Position numbers and translations under genes: made by a program. A stretch of 64,000 nucleotides of DNA, from the NCBI RefSeq assembly GCF_036898095.1, contig NC_090759.1:20850546-20914545 (forward strand), given 5' to 3'. The notes below the pieces were generated by a model. The model was not told where the DNA came from, searched no databases, and saw only the letters and a list, made by a program, of their open reading frames with translations. The stretch is from Palaemon carinicauda. Lineage: Eukaryota > Arthropoda > Malacostraca > Decapoda > Palaemonidae. The number at the start of each line of letters is the position of its first letter. The first letter of the stretch is position 1. Positions 10,864 to 22,859 of this stretch are shown here, in pieces.

Positions 10864-11597
10864 GGGGATCTGCCGGTTTCCGACTTTTTTAACGACAGGT
10901 TGTTGATATATAGGGGGTTTGTTAAAGGATATTGTGTGGAACTTTTGGGGAATTTTTTTTTGTTCAGTGACCTTAGGTTTTGTGACGCCAGAGCTTTTTT
11001 CGGCCAAAAATGGCCATTTTCAAAATGCATCTCCTCTTTTGATTTTTGGTTTTAAGGGATGAGATTTGAACCATGTATAAAACACATATGGACCTTCGAT
11101 TTAAAGCAGGGGATTTTTTATTTTTCAATTATTTTTCAAGATATAAATTTTTTTTTTATGAAATTTTCCCGGAAAAATTACAGGAAAAAATTTGCTAAAA
11201 ATCAGAAACTCAAAATATTAAAAATCCACGGCTTTTTTTTAATCTACTATGTTTCCCCATATTATATATGAAATTACATTAAGATTGGTCCAATACTAAG
11301 GGAGGAGATACATTTTGAAGGTGAAAAACTTATGTTTTGAGAAACGGGCCTTCGAAGTTTTAGGTACATAAAAAAAAGTAAAAGACTGTGTTACCATTAA
11401 TTTTATGTTTTTTTGTTTTTTTTGAGTATTAACTGTATTTCAAATCTTATTTTTAATGTCTATTGCTTTAATGCAAAAGTATTATGAATAGAAATATTAA
11501 TCAATTGATTATCTTTGTGCCTAAGACATTATTATTATAGGCTCCTGGTCCCCCCTTATCTGATCTTGTTATAAGGTATTACTCTAGGGTATCATAG

Positions 11598-13904
11598 AGG
11601 AGGAGTGGAAGTTAGCAAAAGAAAATTTTGTTGGGATTGCAAGTGATGTATGTGGCAAGAAGGTTGTTGGAGGCAGCATGAGGAAGGGCAGTGAATGGTG
11701 GAATGAAGGAGTGAAGGTAAAAGTGGAAGAGAAAAAGAGGGCTTTTGAAGAATGGCTGCAGAGTAATAGTATAGAGAAGTATGAAAAATATAGAGAGAAA
11801 AAGGTGGAAGTAAAGCGCAAGGTACGTGAGGCAAAGAGGGCAGCTGACCTGAGTTGGGGTCAGGGACTGGGTCAGTCATATGAAGAGAATAAGAAGAAGT
11901 TTTGGAAAGAAGTGAAGAGAGTAAGAAAGGCCGGCACAAGAATTGAAGAGACAGTGAAAGATGGAAATGGAAGGTTGTTAAAAGGAGAGGAGGCAAGGAA
12001 AAGGTGGGCGGAATATTTTGAAAGTTTGCTGAATGTTGAGGATGATAGGGAGGCAGAGATAATTGCTGTTCCAGGTGTTGAGGTGCCAGTGATGGGAGAT
12101 GAGAATGAGAGAGAGATTACAATAGAGGAAGTGAGGAGAGCACTAGATGAAACGAGAGTAGGAAAAGCATCTGGTATGGATGGTGTGAAAGCTGAGATGT
12201 TGAAGGAAGGGGGTGTGACTGTAATTGAATGGTTGGTGAGATTGTTTGTGTGTTTTGTGTTGTCAATGGTACCAGTAGATTGGGTCTGTGCATGTATTGT
12301 ACCACTATATAAGGGTAAGGGAGATGTGCATGAGTGTTGTAATTCAAGAGGTATTAGTTTGTTGAGTGTAGTTGGAAAAGTGTATGGTAGAGTACTGATT
12401 AATAGGATTAAGGATAAAACAGAGAATGCAATCTGGGAAGTACAGGGGGGTTTTAGAAGAGGTAGGGGTTGTATGAATCAGATTTTTACAGTTAGGCAGA
12501 TATGCGAGAAATATTTAGCAAAAGGTAAGGAGGTGTATGTTGCGTTTATGGATCTGGAGAAAGCATATGATAGAGTTGATAGGGAAGCAATGTGGAATGT
12601 GATGAGGTTATATGGAGTTGGTGGAAGGTTGTTGCAAGCAGTGAAAAGTTTCTACAAAGGTAGTAAAGCATGTGTTAGAATAGGAAATGAAGTGAGCGAT
12701 TGGTTTCCGGTGAGAGTGGGGCTGAGACAGGGATGTGTGATGTCGCCGTGGTTGTTTAACTTGTATGTTGATGGAGTGGTGAGAGAGGTGAATGCTCGAG
12801 TGCTTGGACGAGGATTAAAACTGGTAGACGAGAATGATCATGAATGGGAGGTAAATCAGTTGTTGTTTGCGGATGATACTGTACTGGTAGCAGACACAGA
12901 AGAGAAGCTTGACCGACTAGTAGCAGAATTTGGAAGGGTGTGTGAGAGAAGGAAGTTGAGAGTTAATGTGGGTAAGAGTAAGGTTATGAGATGTACGAGA
13001 AGGGAAGGTGGTGCAAGGTTGAATGTCATGTTGAATGGAGAGTTACTTGAGGAGGTGGATCAGTTTAAGTACTTGGGGTCTGTTATTGCAGCAAATGGTG
13101 GAGTGGAAGCAGATGTACGTCAGAGAGTGAATGAAGGTTGCAAAGTGTTGGGGGCAGTTAAGGGAGTAGTAAAAAATAGAGGGTTGGGCATGAATGTAAA
13201 GAGAGTTCTGTATGAGAAAGTGATTGTACCAACTGTGATGTATGGATCAGAGTTGTGGGGAATGAAAGTGATGGAGAGACAGAAATTGAATGTGTTTGAG
13301 ATGAAGTGTCTGAGGAGTATGGCTGGTGTATCTCGAGTAGATAGGGTCAGGAACGAGGTGGTGAGGGTGAGAACGGGTGTAAGAAATGAGTTAGCGGCTA
13401 GAGTGGATATGAATGTGTTGAGGTGGTTTGGCCATGTTGAGAGAATGGAGAATGGCTGTCTGCTAAAGAAGGTGATGAATGCAAGAGTTGATGGGAGAAG
13501 TACAAGAGGAAGGCCAAGGTTTGGGTGGATGGATGGTGTGAAGAAAGCTCTGGGTGATAGGAGGATAGATGTGAGAGAGGCAAGAGAGCGTGCTAGAAAT
13601 AGGAATGAATGGCGAGCGATTGTGACGCAGTTCCGGTAGGCCCTGCTGCTTCCTCCGGTGCCTTAGATGACCGCGGAGGTAGCAGCAGTAGGGGACTCAG
13701 CAGTATGAAGCTTCATCTGTGGTGGAAATGTGGGAGGTTGGGCTGTGGCACCCTAGCAGTACCAGCTGAACTCGGCTGAGTCCCTGGTTAGGCTGGAGGA
13801 ACATAGAGAGTAGAGGTCCCCCCTTTTTTTTTTTTGTTTTGTTCTTGTTGATGTCGGCTACCCCCCAAAATTGGGGGAAGTGCCTTTGGTATATGGATGG
13901 ATGG
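11598..13904 (+). mobile_element. RTE-like LINE, 5'-truncated, 7-bp target duplication
   Basis: A plus-strand insertion of 2307 bases flanked by ATCATAG at 11591-11597 and 13905-13911. The left end falls inside the protein, between endonuclease and RT, as usual for incomplete target-primed reverse transcription. The 3' untranslated region (13640-13904) ends in an ATGG-type short tandem tail, typical of RTE-group elements. It lies within the Kolobok-like transposon, just 3' of its transposase. Confidence 0.8.
11678..13639 (+). CDS. RTE-like reverse transcriptase, intact frame, endonuclease lost
   Basis: Open for 653 codons from the first Met, and open further upstream to the element edge at 11598. 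A lysine-rich coiled-coil-like region (residues 1-100) leads into RT: PLYKGKGD near residue 209, FMDLEKAYDRV near 288 with catalytic Asp, VGLRQGCVMSPWLFN near 347, and LLFADDTVL near 397 with the catalytic Asp pair. A conserved C-terminal block, RGRPRFGWMDGVKKAL near 610, closes the protein and is common in RTE-type elements. There are no internal stops, so the insertion is young compared with its neighbours. Lacking the endonuclease and a promoter, it is probably dead on arrival. Whether the RT is translated is unknown. Confidence 0.85.
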   Translation: MRKGSEWWNEGVKVKVEEKKRAFEEWLQSNSIEKYEKYREKKVEVKRKVREAKRAADLSWGQGLGQSYEENKKKFWKEVKRVRKAGTRIEETVKDGNGRLLKGEEARKRWAEYFESLLNVEDDREAEIIAVPGVEVPVMGDENEREITIEEVRRALDETRVGKASGMDGVKAEMLKEGGVTVIEWLVRLFVCFVLSMVPVDWVCACIVPLYKGKGDVHECCNSRGISLLSVVGKVYGRVLINRIKDKTENAIWEVQGGFRRGRGCMNQIFTVRQICEKYLAKGKEVYVAFMDLEKAYDRVDREAMWNVMRLYGVGGRLLQAVKSFYKGSKACVRIGNEVSDWFPVRVGLRQGCVMSPWLFNLYVDGVVREVNARVLGRGLKLVDENDHEWEVNQLLFADDTVLVADTEEKLDRLVAEFGRVCERRKLRVNVGKSKVMRCTRREGGARLNVMLNGELLEEVDQFKYLGSVIAANGGVEADVRQRVNEGCKVLGAVKGVVKNRGLGMNVKRVLYEKVIVPTVMYGSELWGMKVMERQKLNVFEMKCLRSMAGVSRVDRVRNEVVRVRTGVRNELAARVDMNVLRWFGHVERMENGCLLKKVMNARVDGRSTRGRPRFGWMDGVKKALGDRRIDVREARERARNRNEWRAIVTQFR

Positions 13905-13942
13905 ATCATAGTTGCCTACACTACTCATTGTTGCCAGGTTAT

Positions 13943-15529
13943 TTAAAATCCTCCAGCTTCATATTCTTGATATTTCTTGTGTATTTTCCTTCTTTCTGGG
14001 AATTTCTTCTTTCTGGCACTCAATCTTCTTCTTTCTCTATCTTGATGTTCTAGGCTTTGTTGAAGAGCAGAAGATATGCCAAATTCTTGGAAGAGTGTTG
14101 CCTTTCTGTATCCAAAATTATGGTCAAGCACAGTTGTATGTGCTACAAACTTTACTCTATTTGCTCCAGCAAACTTAGTCTTGTGTGCTCTGTTCCAAAT
14201 TTTTGAATGAAAACTTTCATTCGCGTTTTGTGTAAGACCGCGAACACAGCGTTCAAGCAATTCTTTCGTAGACAGTGCTTCATACACATCCTTTATTTTC
14301 CTTACACTCTCAGCATCTAAATTGATAACTGTTGAAGATCTCTTGAACTTTATTTTCTCTCTTTCTATACCCATTGCTATGCTGCGCTGAAAATAGCACC
14401 AAGAATCTTTCCCTTTTGGACAAAGTCCATGTCGTTGATCTGCTTTGGAACTGAATATATGGTTGAATGTTGCCATTATATCCTTCTTCATATCAATCCA
14501 TGATTTACCAATATTACGGTGGATTGCCGTAATAACTAGTCATTAGGCTAATGTTTTTATCAGACAATCTATTCTTTCCACTTAGAGCACTAAATTTTCT
14601 TTTTTTTTCCAGTTCTTGTTACTCTCTCTTCTTTTTCATCTTCTCTTAGTCTCTTCATTCTGTTAGTCATTCTTTTCTTTACATGGTTGATGCATTCTAC
14701 TTTCGTCACTTTTAAATTTTCATACGGTCCATTTCCACCGTTCATTGCACAAACACTATTATAAGCGCTGGAATCTCCGTCTCCAACAAAGGTGGCGTAG
14801 CGGAATCCCAAATCTTGCGACCTTGAAAACGTCCTTATGGCGCCTTCTGTTTCCATCCCTCCTGATGTTCCTTCATAGTTTATATTACAATCTTCATCAT
14901 GAAGGGTTCTCCACACGTTGAAATCTTCTTCTGTTATTTTCTTTTCTTTTAGTTCAGTTGTTTTAGCGGCACATGCTTTGCAAACTTTGTTCATCACTTC
15001 AAAGTCTATCACATATCCTGTGCACACTTCTATTATGACTCCCATACCTACATTAGAAACATGGCCTCTTTTCATCCATGTCCCATCTTAGGATACGTCA
15101 ATATTGAGTATTCCGTTTTCATCAGGCACAACTCCCATATATTTCTTGTAGTATGTTCTTATATTTTCAAATATTTTCTCTTGTTTCATCTGAAAATATG
15201 TATCCATTTTATCATAAAGATATCTAAGATGGTGTGAATACTTGTTATTTCCCATTGGTTTTATACCAAGCGTTCCTTGTAATCTCTTCAGTCCCGCGAA
15301 TCCATAATTTTCCAACAAAGAATGATAGATTACTGACAAATTGGTTTTGTAAATTGGAGCCTTCCTTCCTTCTGTAGAAATCGGTGGGCATTTTGCAGGT
15401 TCTGAAATAATTTTCCCTCTACATTTAGGACATATCTTTTTTATTAGTGTCTCAAATCCATCCCTTGCCAAATGGATCCTCGGAATTACTTTGCATCTAC
15501 AATTCGGTATTTGTGATTCAAGTAATTTT
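13943..15529 (-). pseudogene. Kolobok/Mutator-like transposase, C-terminal two thirds
   Basis: The minus strand carries most of the transposase. 15529-15088: a zinc-ribbon-like CPKCRGK and the start of the catalytic core ending NIDVS. An in-frame TAA follows, then DGTWMKRGHVSNVGMG at 15075, the block with the first catalytic Asp. Next come TGYVIDFEV, two Cys (KVCKAC), FVGDGDSSAYNSV with a second acidic centre, and ECINHVKKRM. A frameshift lies between 14590 and 14491, where MTSYYGN and then WIDMKKDIMATFNHIFSS continue. Close to the end, CPKGKDSWC and RGLTQNANESFHSKIW are recognisable. One stop and one frameshift make it non-functional. The protein is known widely in arthropod genomes as a Mutator-like transposase domain protein. 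Confidence 0.75.
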
Positions 15530-15540
15530 CAATATTTAAC

Positions 15541-15700
15541 TTAGCCGGTGATTATATAGCTGCAACTCTGTTGCTCGACAGACAACTCTACGGAAAAACT
15601 CGCCAGCGATCGCTACACAGGTTGCGGGTGTGCCCAACAGCGCCATCTGTCGACCAGATACCCAGTTCTCAATGTAAACAAAGACTCAATTTTCTCTCTG
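15541..15700 (+). repeat. DIRS A left inverted terminal repeat
   Basis: Matches the reverse complement of 28664-28820, with the sequence GGTGATTATATAGCTGCAAC near the outer end. The only evident differences are a few substitutions, so A is fairly young. Confidence 0.85.
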
Positions 15701-16070
15701 TCGAGGTGTCGACAAGACGTACTTTACTCGCTGTTGCTAAACTGGAGTTTTTCACATCTAATTGGTGAAGTACTATATTCTAGTTTTGAGCTTTCGCAAT
15801 GCAGGTGTTTTATCTTCATCTTAAATCTTGAACTCGTTTTGGATAGATTTAATTATGGTGACAAAGAGAGTATGGACTTTCTTTCACTTTTAAATGGCCG
15901 ACCCTTCCCTTAGACGGAAGTGTGTTTAGGCTTTTAGTAATTATCTTATCACGTTATAAATTTTTTATAGATTTTCCTCTATATATTTTATATCTCTCCG
16001 CCTTTATTAGGCCTCTTCGATTAACTTTCCATTTATTATAAACATATAAAAATAAATTTTTCAATATTAA

Positions 16071-16233
16071 ACTTACCCGATAATCATGTAGCTGTCAACT
16101 CCGTTGCCCGACAGAATTCTATGGAGGGATACGCCAGCTATCACAATACTAGAAGGGGGTGTATTTACCAGCGCCACCTGTGGCCAGGTACTCAAGTACT
16201 TCTTGTTGACACCTCCTCAATTATTCCTCTGTC
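16071..16233 (+). repeat. DIRS B left inverted terminal repeat
   Basis: Near-perfect reverse complement of 22698-22859, from the TTACCCGATAATCATG end inward to AATTATTCCTCTGTCG. Confidence 0.88.
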
Positions 16234-18186
16234 GTGCTTCCGGCAAGACGTTCTGGGATACGCTTATGTTCTTGGAGTATTTTCACGACTTTGGTGAAGT
16301 ATTTCTCTTTGATTTCGGCTGTCGCTTTACTGGAAAACTTCTATATTAGCTTAGTTAGCTTTTGGAATTAATTTGATTAGTTTGGTGACGAGAGAGTATG
16401 AACTCTCGTTCACCTTTCAATGGCCGACCCTTCCCTTAGACGGAAGTGTTGGTGTCTAAGAGAGTATAGACTCTCTTTCTTAATTTTGCTTAACAAAGTT
16501 ATAGATTTATTTTATATCTCTCCGCCTCTTATAGGCCTCTTCGATTAACTTCCTTTTATTATAAACTCATTAAAATTAATTTTTATATTTGTTTATATTC
16601 GACCTTCCTAATAGTAGGCGGTCTTTTACCGAAGTTAATAAACTTTGAGCCCGTCATTTCGGTTTTACCTGTTAACATATTATGCTATTTCCGCCACAGA
16701 GTTTGAAAGATTTTCTTTGACAGTCTCGTACTGTTTTCAAAGCTGAACTAACGTTTTGTTTTGTCTCTGCAGTTGTTGACGTTCATAACGTTCAACTTGC
16801 ACTCTATCGTTACGATAGAGAAAGAATGTTCACGGTTTCACGTTGCAGTAAGAGTAACCGTGTCTAGCGTTTTGTTCATTCTTTCTTAACTTAATGGTTT
16901 TGATCCTAATAAAGGAACTTTTCAGTTTTTTCCTTTAACAATAATATGTTTTAACGATATATATGATTGGGCTCTTCTCTCAGGTTCTAAGTCAAGAGAG
17001 AGAGAGAGAGAGATAGAGACGGAGGGAGAAAGAGGATAAACGTTTCATTCAAGCCTGCCAGGCGTACGAGTAACGTCATTATCGATTTTTGCTCTTCTCC
17101 TTAGTCTCTTTAGGGGAAGAAACTAAACGTTTCTAGAGTGATCTAGTGTTTAGTCTCTTTCCAACCACTGATTTATCTTTCATTAGATTTTTCTGTTACA
17201 TTGTAATTCTGTTTTCGCAATTACTAACTTTGAGAAAGGATAGAATTGCGTATTTCAGGTACAAACCACTTAAGTTTCGAGTTCAGTGAAATAAGTGCAA
17301 ACAGAAATCAAAGTGATAAGTGATTAGTGCGTGAGGGTACTTTTGTGCGCGCCAGTCGTCCTCCCAGTCCGGGACCTCTTGCAAGCTCCCAAGCCCAGGG
17401 GAGAAGCAATGTCGAAGGGCATAAGGGTTCAGCAGGCCTTGATCGGCGCACAGAAGTATTCTCGGTGGTTGTGGGCGTGTCTTACCGAGACCGTCACTCC
17501 CACCCGCAGACGATTGAGCCCTTATTTTGCTCGTCTGCAGAAGAGATTAGGGGAGAAAATAAAGGCAGAGTAACGCTGGTCTCAGGTCTCAAGACTTCTT
17601 AAACGTTAAGTCCAGACCTATGCCAGACGTACGAAGTTAAAGTTCACAACCCGAATGCAGTCGTTGGGTTAGCTCTGACTCTCCTAAGTCATCAGTTGAT
17701 TACACTCCGACTTAGAGGAGTAAGGTTCTGCCACAACAGATCTCTGCTGTTAAGGCTTTACCTCAGCAGAACTTAGTGTCTGCCGACCCCAAGTTAACTC
17801 TACTGCAGTCCATACAGTCACAACTTTCGGTCTTGATGCGTGAGTGTCGGGCTGAGAGTGTTGCACCGCCTGCACTCCCTCCACCTGTTCTCGCTGCACC
17901 TGTGCTCGCCCAACCTGCACCTGCTCCGCCTGGTCGCAGCACCATCTGCCAGGCGTACGATGTTGTGAACTCTACTACAGTCCATGCAAGCACAGTTTTC
18001 GGACTTGATGAGTGAGTGTCGGGCTGAGAGTGTTGCTCCACCGCCTCCGCCTACACTCCCTCCTCCTACACTCGCTCCGCCTGATCACAGTACCATCTGC
18101 CAGGCGTATGATGTTGTGGACTCTACTACAGTCCATGCAAGCACAGCTTTCGGACTTGATGCGTGAGTGTCGTGCTGAGAGTGTTG

Positions 18187-18420
18187 CACCTCCTGCACCT
18201 GTGGTGCACCAACCTCCTGCACCCGTTCAGCCTGTGCTGCACCCGCCTGCACCGGTGGTGCACCAACCTCCTGCACCCGTTCAGCCTGTGCTGCACCCGC
18301 CTGCACCGGTGGTGCACCAACCTCCTGCACCCGTTCAGCCTATGCTGCACCCGCCTGCACCGGTGGTGCACCAACCTCCTGCACCCGTTCAGCCTGTGCT
18401 GCACCCGCCTGCACTCGCTG
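18187..18420 (+). repeat. 54-bp coding tandem repeat in B gag
   Basis: Four copies of a 54-base unit encoding HPPAPVVHQPPAPVQPVL in phase, with a single V-to-M change in one copy. Because 54 is a multiple of three, copy-number change keeps the frame. Confidence 0.88.
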
Positions 18421-19132
18421 CACCCAGTCGCAGCTCCATCTGCCAGGCGTACGATGTTGAACCACTTTCGGAGTTTGCTGTTCACAGTGTTGTTCAGCCT
18501 CAGCCTTCTTTAAGGCAACCCTTGCTTTGGGATCAGGAGAGTTACACTCTTCCTCCTCCTCCCCTTGCTGCTCCTCCAGTGGTGCAACTCTCGGTTGGGG
18601 TACAACAACCTCTCCCCTCCGTGAGTCTGTCTGCTCAACCAGCGCTGCACCGAGTTCAACCCTCATCTAGGCAAGCTCATCTACACCATGCACTTGCGCC
18701 TCAGGAGCCTCAGCTTGCTAGAACTTTACCTTGTTCTGCGCAGCCTCTCCTTCTCATGCTCCACTCATCTCTCAGGAACAGGAACGGACTACTCCGCCTC
18801 CGTCCTCCGCTCAGCTGGTACAATCCTTGGGTGCAACTCTTGCTAGGAGTCAACCTCCTTCACCCTTGCACCTGCCTTCTGCTCCGTCTGTTGTTCAGCC
18901 TATGCAGTCTGAACCTCAGGTTTTCCCTCAAGTTGAGGAAACCTCTGTTGTTGTTCCAGCTCGTTCTGACTCTGCTGTTCAGCATACCATGGTTTAAACC
19001 CCATGCAAGCATGCATTAAGCACTCTAGCACTGGTCATGGAATTTCTGAGAAATGTTAAACGCCATGCACACGCTCTGCTTTCCTTTCAGCAGGCTCTGC
19101 TTACAGCAGGCTCTACTTCCTACATGCTCAGC

Positions 19133-19244
19133 ATTCAGCATGCTCTGCATTCAGCATGCTCTGCATACAACATGCTCTGCATACAGCATGCTCTGCATTC
19201 AGCATGCTCTGCATACAGCATACTCTGCATACATCATGCTCTGC
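19133..19244 (+). repeat. 16-bp tandem repeat in B
   Basis: Seven units of ATTCAGCATGCTCTGC or ATACAGCATGCTCTGC in a row. The 16-base period shifts the frame at each unit, so this part is no longer selected as protein. Confidence 0.9.
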
Positions 19245-19894
19245 ATACCTTACCGCATGCTTCTCAACACATCTTGGGTTGTTGCCAACTCACTAGACTG
19301 TCAAGCAGTTTCATAACGTTGCCTTCTAGTCTGCTGCTTTGCACCAGTGAACCCTCACTCAGAGAACTTAGCTTTTCTAGGATAAGGTCCCTGTAGATGA
19401 GAAAGTTCTTTTCTCCCTCCTTCTGATATTCCCTTGAGGACTCTGTCATTTGGAGGGAGCCTTTAGCTGCATAACCTCTTATGGACTTTTATTTAAGCAT
19501 AACATGCTTACAGGGAAGGTAATGGTTACACTTCAGCCGCTAATCCCGTCTGTTACCACACCTGCTCCCATAGACCTTGAGCTGTGTTGCATGACATGCA
19601 GTCCAAGCTTAGTCCTTGTTAGAGGATTTTTTGTTTACGGAGTCAATGTGTCACGGGGAAGACGTTCAACAACCAACAGAAGGGACTTGTTGTGACGCAG
19701 TGGGCAACCTCAGCAACCCGTTAAGGAGTTGTCTGTACGACCCAGACAGTCTAGACAGATTCGGGTTGTCACTGTACTTCCTCGCTTGCCCATGATTGAC
19801 AGTTTACAGACTGTGCAGCAGTATCATGATCTTGTGTCCGGCTCCGTCAGACGACTGGCTTTTAAGAGCTCCCTCAAGTCGTCGCTGTCTGGAG

Positions 19895-21106
19895 ATTTTC
19901 TAATGGACTATGGATCTGACCAAGGAACTGGGCCTCCTGGTCAATTTTGAGGAGTCTCAGCTCGTTCCATCCCAGACCATTGTCTCCTTGGGTATGGATC
20001 TTCAGAGTCGAGCTTTTCGGACTTGTCCGTCGGCCCCAATGATCTTCCAAGCCCTAGAATGCATCCAGAGCATGCTGAGAAGGAACCGATGCTTAGTCAG
20101 GCAGTGGATGAGTCTAACAGGGACACTTTCATCGCTGGCCCTGTTCATCGAGTTAGGGAGACTCCACCTCCGCCCCCTTCAGTATCATCTAGCTGCTCAC
20201 TGGATAAAGGACATGACGCTAGAGACGGGCTCAGTTCCTGTTTCCGAAGAGATGAGGTCTACTCTAACGTGGTGGAAGAACAGCATTCTTCTCAAGGAAG
20301 GTCTACCATTGGCTGTTCAGTCCTCCGACCACCGTCTCTTCTCGGACGCATCGGACACGGGCTGGGGTGCGACACTGGACGGACAGGAATGCTCGGGAAC
20401 ATGGAATCAGGAGCAAAGGACACTTCACATCTATTGCAAGGAGTTGTTGGCAGTTCATTTGGCCTTGATAAACTTCAAGTCCCTCCAGCTTAACAAGGTG
20501 GTGGAGGTGAACTCCGACTACACCACAGCCTTGGCTTACATCTCCAAGCAGGGAGGGACTCATTCGAGGAAGTTGTTCGAGATCGCAAGGGACCTCCTCA
20601 TTTGGTCAAAAGATCGAAAGCTCACGCTGGTAACGAGGCTCATTCAGGGCGATATGAATGTCATGGCAGATCGCCTCAGCCGGAAGGGTCAGGTCTTCCC
20701 CACAGAGTGGACCCTTCACAAGAATGTTTGCAGCAGACTTTGGGCCCTGTGGGATCAGCCAACCATAGATCTATTCGCTACCTCGATGACCAAGAGGCTC
20801 CTCTTGTATTGTTCTCCGATTCCAGACCCAGCAGCAGTTCGCGTGGATGCCTTTCTGCTGGATTGGTCCCATCTCAACCTGTATGCATTCCCGCCGTTCA
20901 AGATTGTCAACAGGGTACTTCAGAAGTTCGCCTCTCACAAAGGGACACGGCTGACGTTGGTTGCTCCCCTCTGGCCCGCGAGAGAATGTTTCACTGAGGT
21001 ACTGCAATGGCTGGTCGACGTTCCCAGGACTCTTCCTCCTAGAGTGGACCTTCTGCGTCAACCTCACGTAAAGAAGGTACTCCCAACCTCCACGCTCTTC
21101 GTCTGA
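19895..21106 (+). CDS. DIRS B RT thumb and RNase H, palm deleted
   Basis: Open from MDLTKELGLLVNFEES at 19910. This start matches the region just after the YLDD box in element C (MMAQDLGLVINREKS), so the catalytic palm is gone and the gag part joins directly to the thumb. RNase H follows: LFSDASDTGWGATLDG (Asp, residues about 143-158), CKELLAVHLAL (Glu), EVNSDYTTALAYI (Asp) and GDMNVMADRLSRKG (Asp). The conserved tail with LDWSHLNLYAFPPFKIV and LVAPLWPARECF leads to the recombinase. The RNase H active site looks complete. A one-base loss near 21085 ends the frame early compared with A. Confidence 0.75.
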
Positions 21107-22178
21107 CTGCCTTCAGACTATCGAGAGACTCTCAAGAGCTAGAGGCTTTTCGTAGGAGGCAGCCAGAGCGATTGCCAGAGCAAGGACGACATCCACTCTC
21201 AGAGTCTATCAGTCTTTATGGGAAGTCTTCCGAAGCTGGTGCAAGGCCAATGCAGTTTTCCTCAACCAGTACCAATGTAACCCAGATTGCTGACTTCCTG
21301 TTACATCTAAGGAACGTAAGCTCCCTATCAGCTCCTACGATCAAGGGTTACAGAAGTTTGTTGGCAGCGGTTTTCCGCCACAGAGGCTTGGATCTTTCCT
21401 CCAACAAAGATCTACAGGACCTCCTTAGGTCTTTTGAGACCTCAAAGGAACGTCGGTTGTCCACTCCAGGCTGGAATCTAGACGTGGTCCTAAGGTTCCT
21501 AATGTCATCAGGATTTGAACCGCTCCAATCAGCCTCTTTTAAGGACCTCACATTAAAAAACTCTTTTCCTCGTGTGCTTAGCAACAGGTAAAAGAGTAAG
21601 TGAGATCCACGCCTTCAGCAGGAACATAGGTTTCACATCTGAAACGGCTACATGTTCCTTACAGCTCGGTTTTTTGGCTAAAAACGAGCTTCCTTCCCGT
21701 CCTTGGCCTAAGTCGTTCGAGATCCCAAGCCTGTCCAACATGGTGGGGAACGAACTGGAGAGAGTACTTTGCCCAGTTAGAGCTCTTAAGTACTATCTAA
21801 AGGTCAAAACCATTACGAGGACAATCAGAAGCCTTATGGTGTGCTATCAAGAAGCCTTCTCTACCAATGTCTAAGAACTCAGTTTCTTACTACATCAGGC
21901 TTCTGATTAGAGAAGCAAATTCTCATCTGAAGGAAGAAGACCTTGCTTTGCTGAAGGTAAGGACACATGAAGTGAGAGCTGTGGCTACTTCAGTGGCCTT
22001 CAAACAGAACCGTTCTCTGCAGAGTGTTATGGATGCAACCTATTGGAGAAACAAGTCAGTGTTCGCAACATTCTATCTCAAAGATGTCCAGTCTCTTTAC
22101 GAGTACTGCTACACCCTGGGTCTATTCGTAGCAACGAATGCAGTAGTAGGCGAGGGCTCAGCCACTACATTCCCATAA
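21100..22178 (+). pseudogene. DIRS B tyrosine recombinase, two frameshifts
   Basis: Three consecutive frames give the whole enzyme. The N-terminal DNA-binding domain runs to about 21560 (STSTNVTQIADFLLHLRN, APTIKGYRSLL). A frameshift follows at about 21575, then ATGKRVSEIHAFSR with the first catalytic Arg. A second frameshift near 21870 leads into THEVRAVATSVAF with the His-x-x-Arg box and FATFYLKDV with the nucleophile Tyr. All three catalytic positions are kept although the frame is not, so decay is recent. It would integrate the circular DIRS DNA copy. Confidence 0.8.
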
Positions 22179-22561
22179 TCCCATAACTTTTTAACCTTTC
22201 TCTTGCATACTTTTTATGGGTTGTACGGTCGGCTAAGAAGCCTTCCACATCCTTGTTGATTTGGCGGGTGGTCAATTCTTTCTTGAGAAGCGCCAAGGTT
22301 AAAGGTTGTGATGAGGTCCTTTAGTATGGGTTGCAGCCCTGTATACTTTAGCACCTTTGAGTTGATTCAGCCTCCCAAGAGGAACGCTGCGCTCAGTAAG
22401 GAAGACGATCTTATTAAAGGCAGAGTAACGGTTCAAGTCGACTTCCTTACCAGGTACTTATTATTTCATTGTTATTGTGGATAACTGATTATATGAAATA
22501 TGGGATACTTAGCTATCCTTTAATCTTGTACACTGGTTTTCACCCACCCCCCTGGGTGTGA

Positions 22562-22859
22562 ATCAGCTACATGATTATCGGGTAAGTTTAATATTGAAAA
22601 ATGTTATTTTTATTAATAAAATAAATTTTTGAATATACTTACCCGATAATCATGATTTAATCGACCCTCCCTTCCTCCCCATAGAGAACCAGTGGACCGA
22701 GGAATAATTGAGGAGGTGTCAACAAGAAGTACTTGAGTACCTGGCCACAGGTGGCGCTGGTAAATACACCCCCTTCTAGTATTGTGATAGCTGGCGTATC
22801 CCTCCATAGAATTCTGTCGGGCAACGGAGTTGACAGCTACATGATTATCGGGTAAGTAT
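22562..22859 (+). repeat. DIRS B internal complementary region and right terminal repeat
   Basis: 22562-22620 is the reverse complement of B's left end joined to its right end, the circle-junction sequence that defines DIRS1-like elements. The right inverted repeat follows at 22698-22859. An outer motif AAGTATATTCAAAAATT marks the right edge. Confidence 0.82.

Larger units (their letters stand above)
17327..19880 (+). pseudogene. DIRS B gag-like region with coding repeats
   Basis: Starts with a block SPGPLASSQAQGR near 17365, also found in A (SPGPLACSQAQGR) and, altered, in C (PRPLPSSQDQGR). From 17776 a unit reading LQSIQSQLSVLMRECRAESV recurs at about 17800, 17970 and 18125, each followed by Pro-rich sequence. 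Next is an 18-residue Pro-rich repeat, four copies at 18187-18420. A 16-base repeat at 19133-19244 cannot code in one frame. From 19540 to 19860 a degenerate stretch matches A's gag (RQSRQ, LQTVQQYHDL). Several frame changes and stops are present. No zinc knuckle was seen. Function as a nucleocapsid-like protein is inferred from position. Confidence 0.6.

Noticed and set aside
11584..11996. Minus-strand frames opposite the RTE RT
   Set aside because: Antisense shadows of a purine-rich coding strand, without domains.
18085..18666. Minus-strand frames opposite B gag
   Set aside because: They mirror the 54-base Pro-rich repeat and have no independent evidence.
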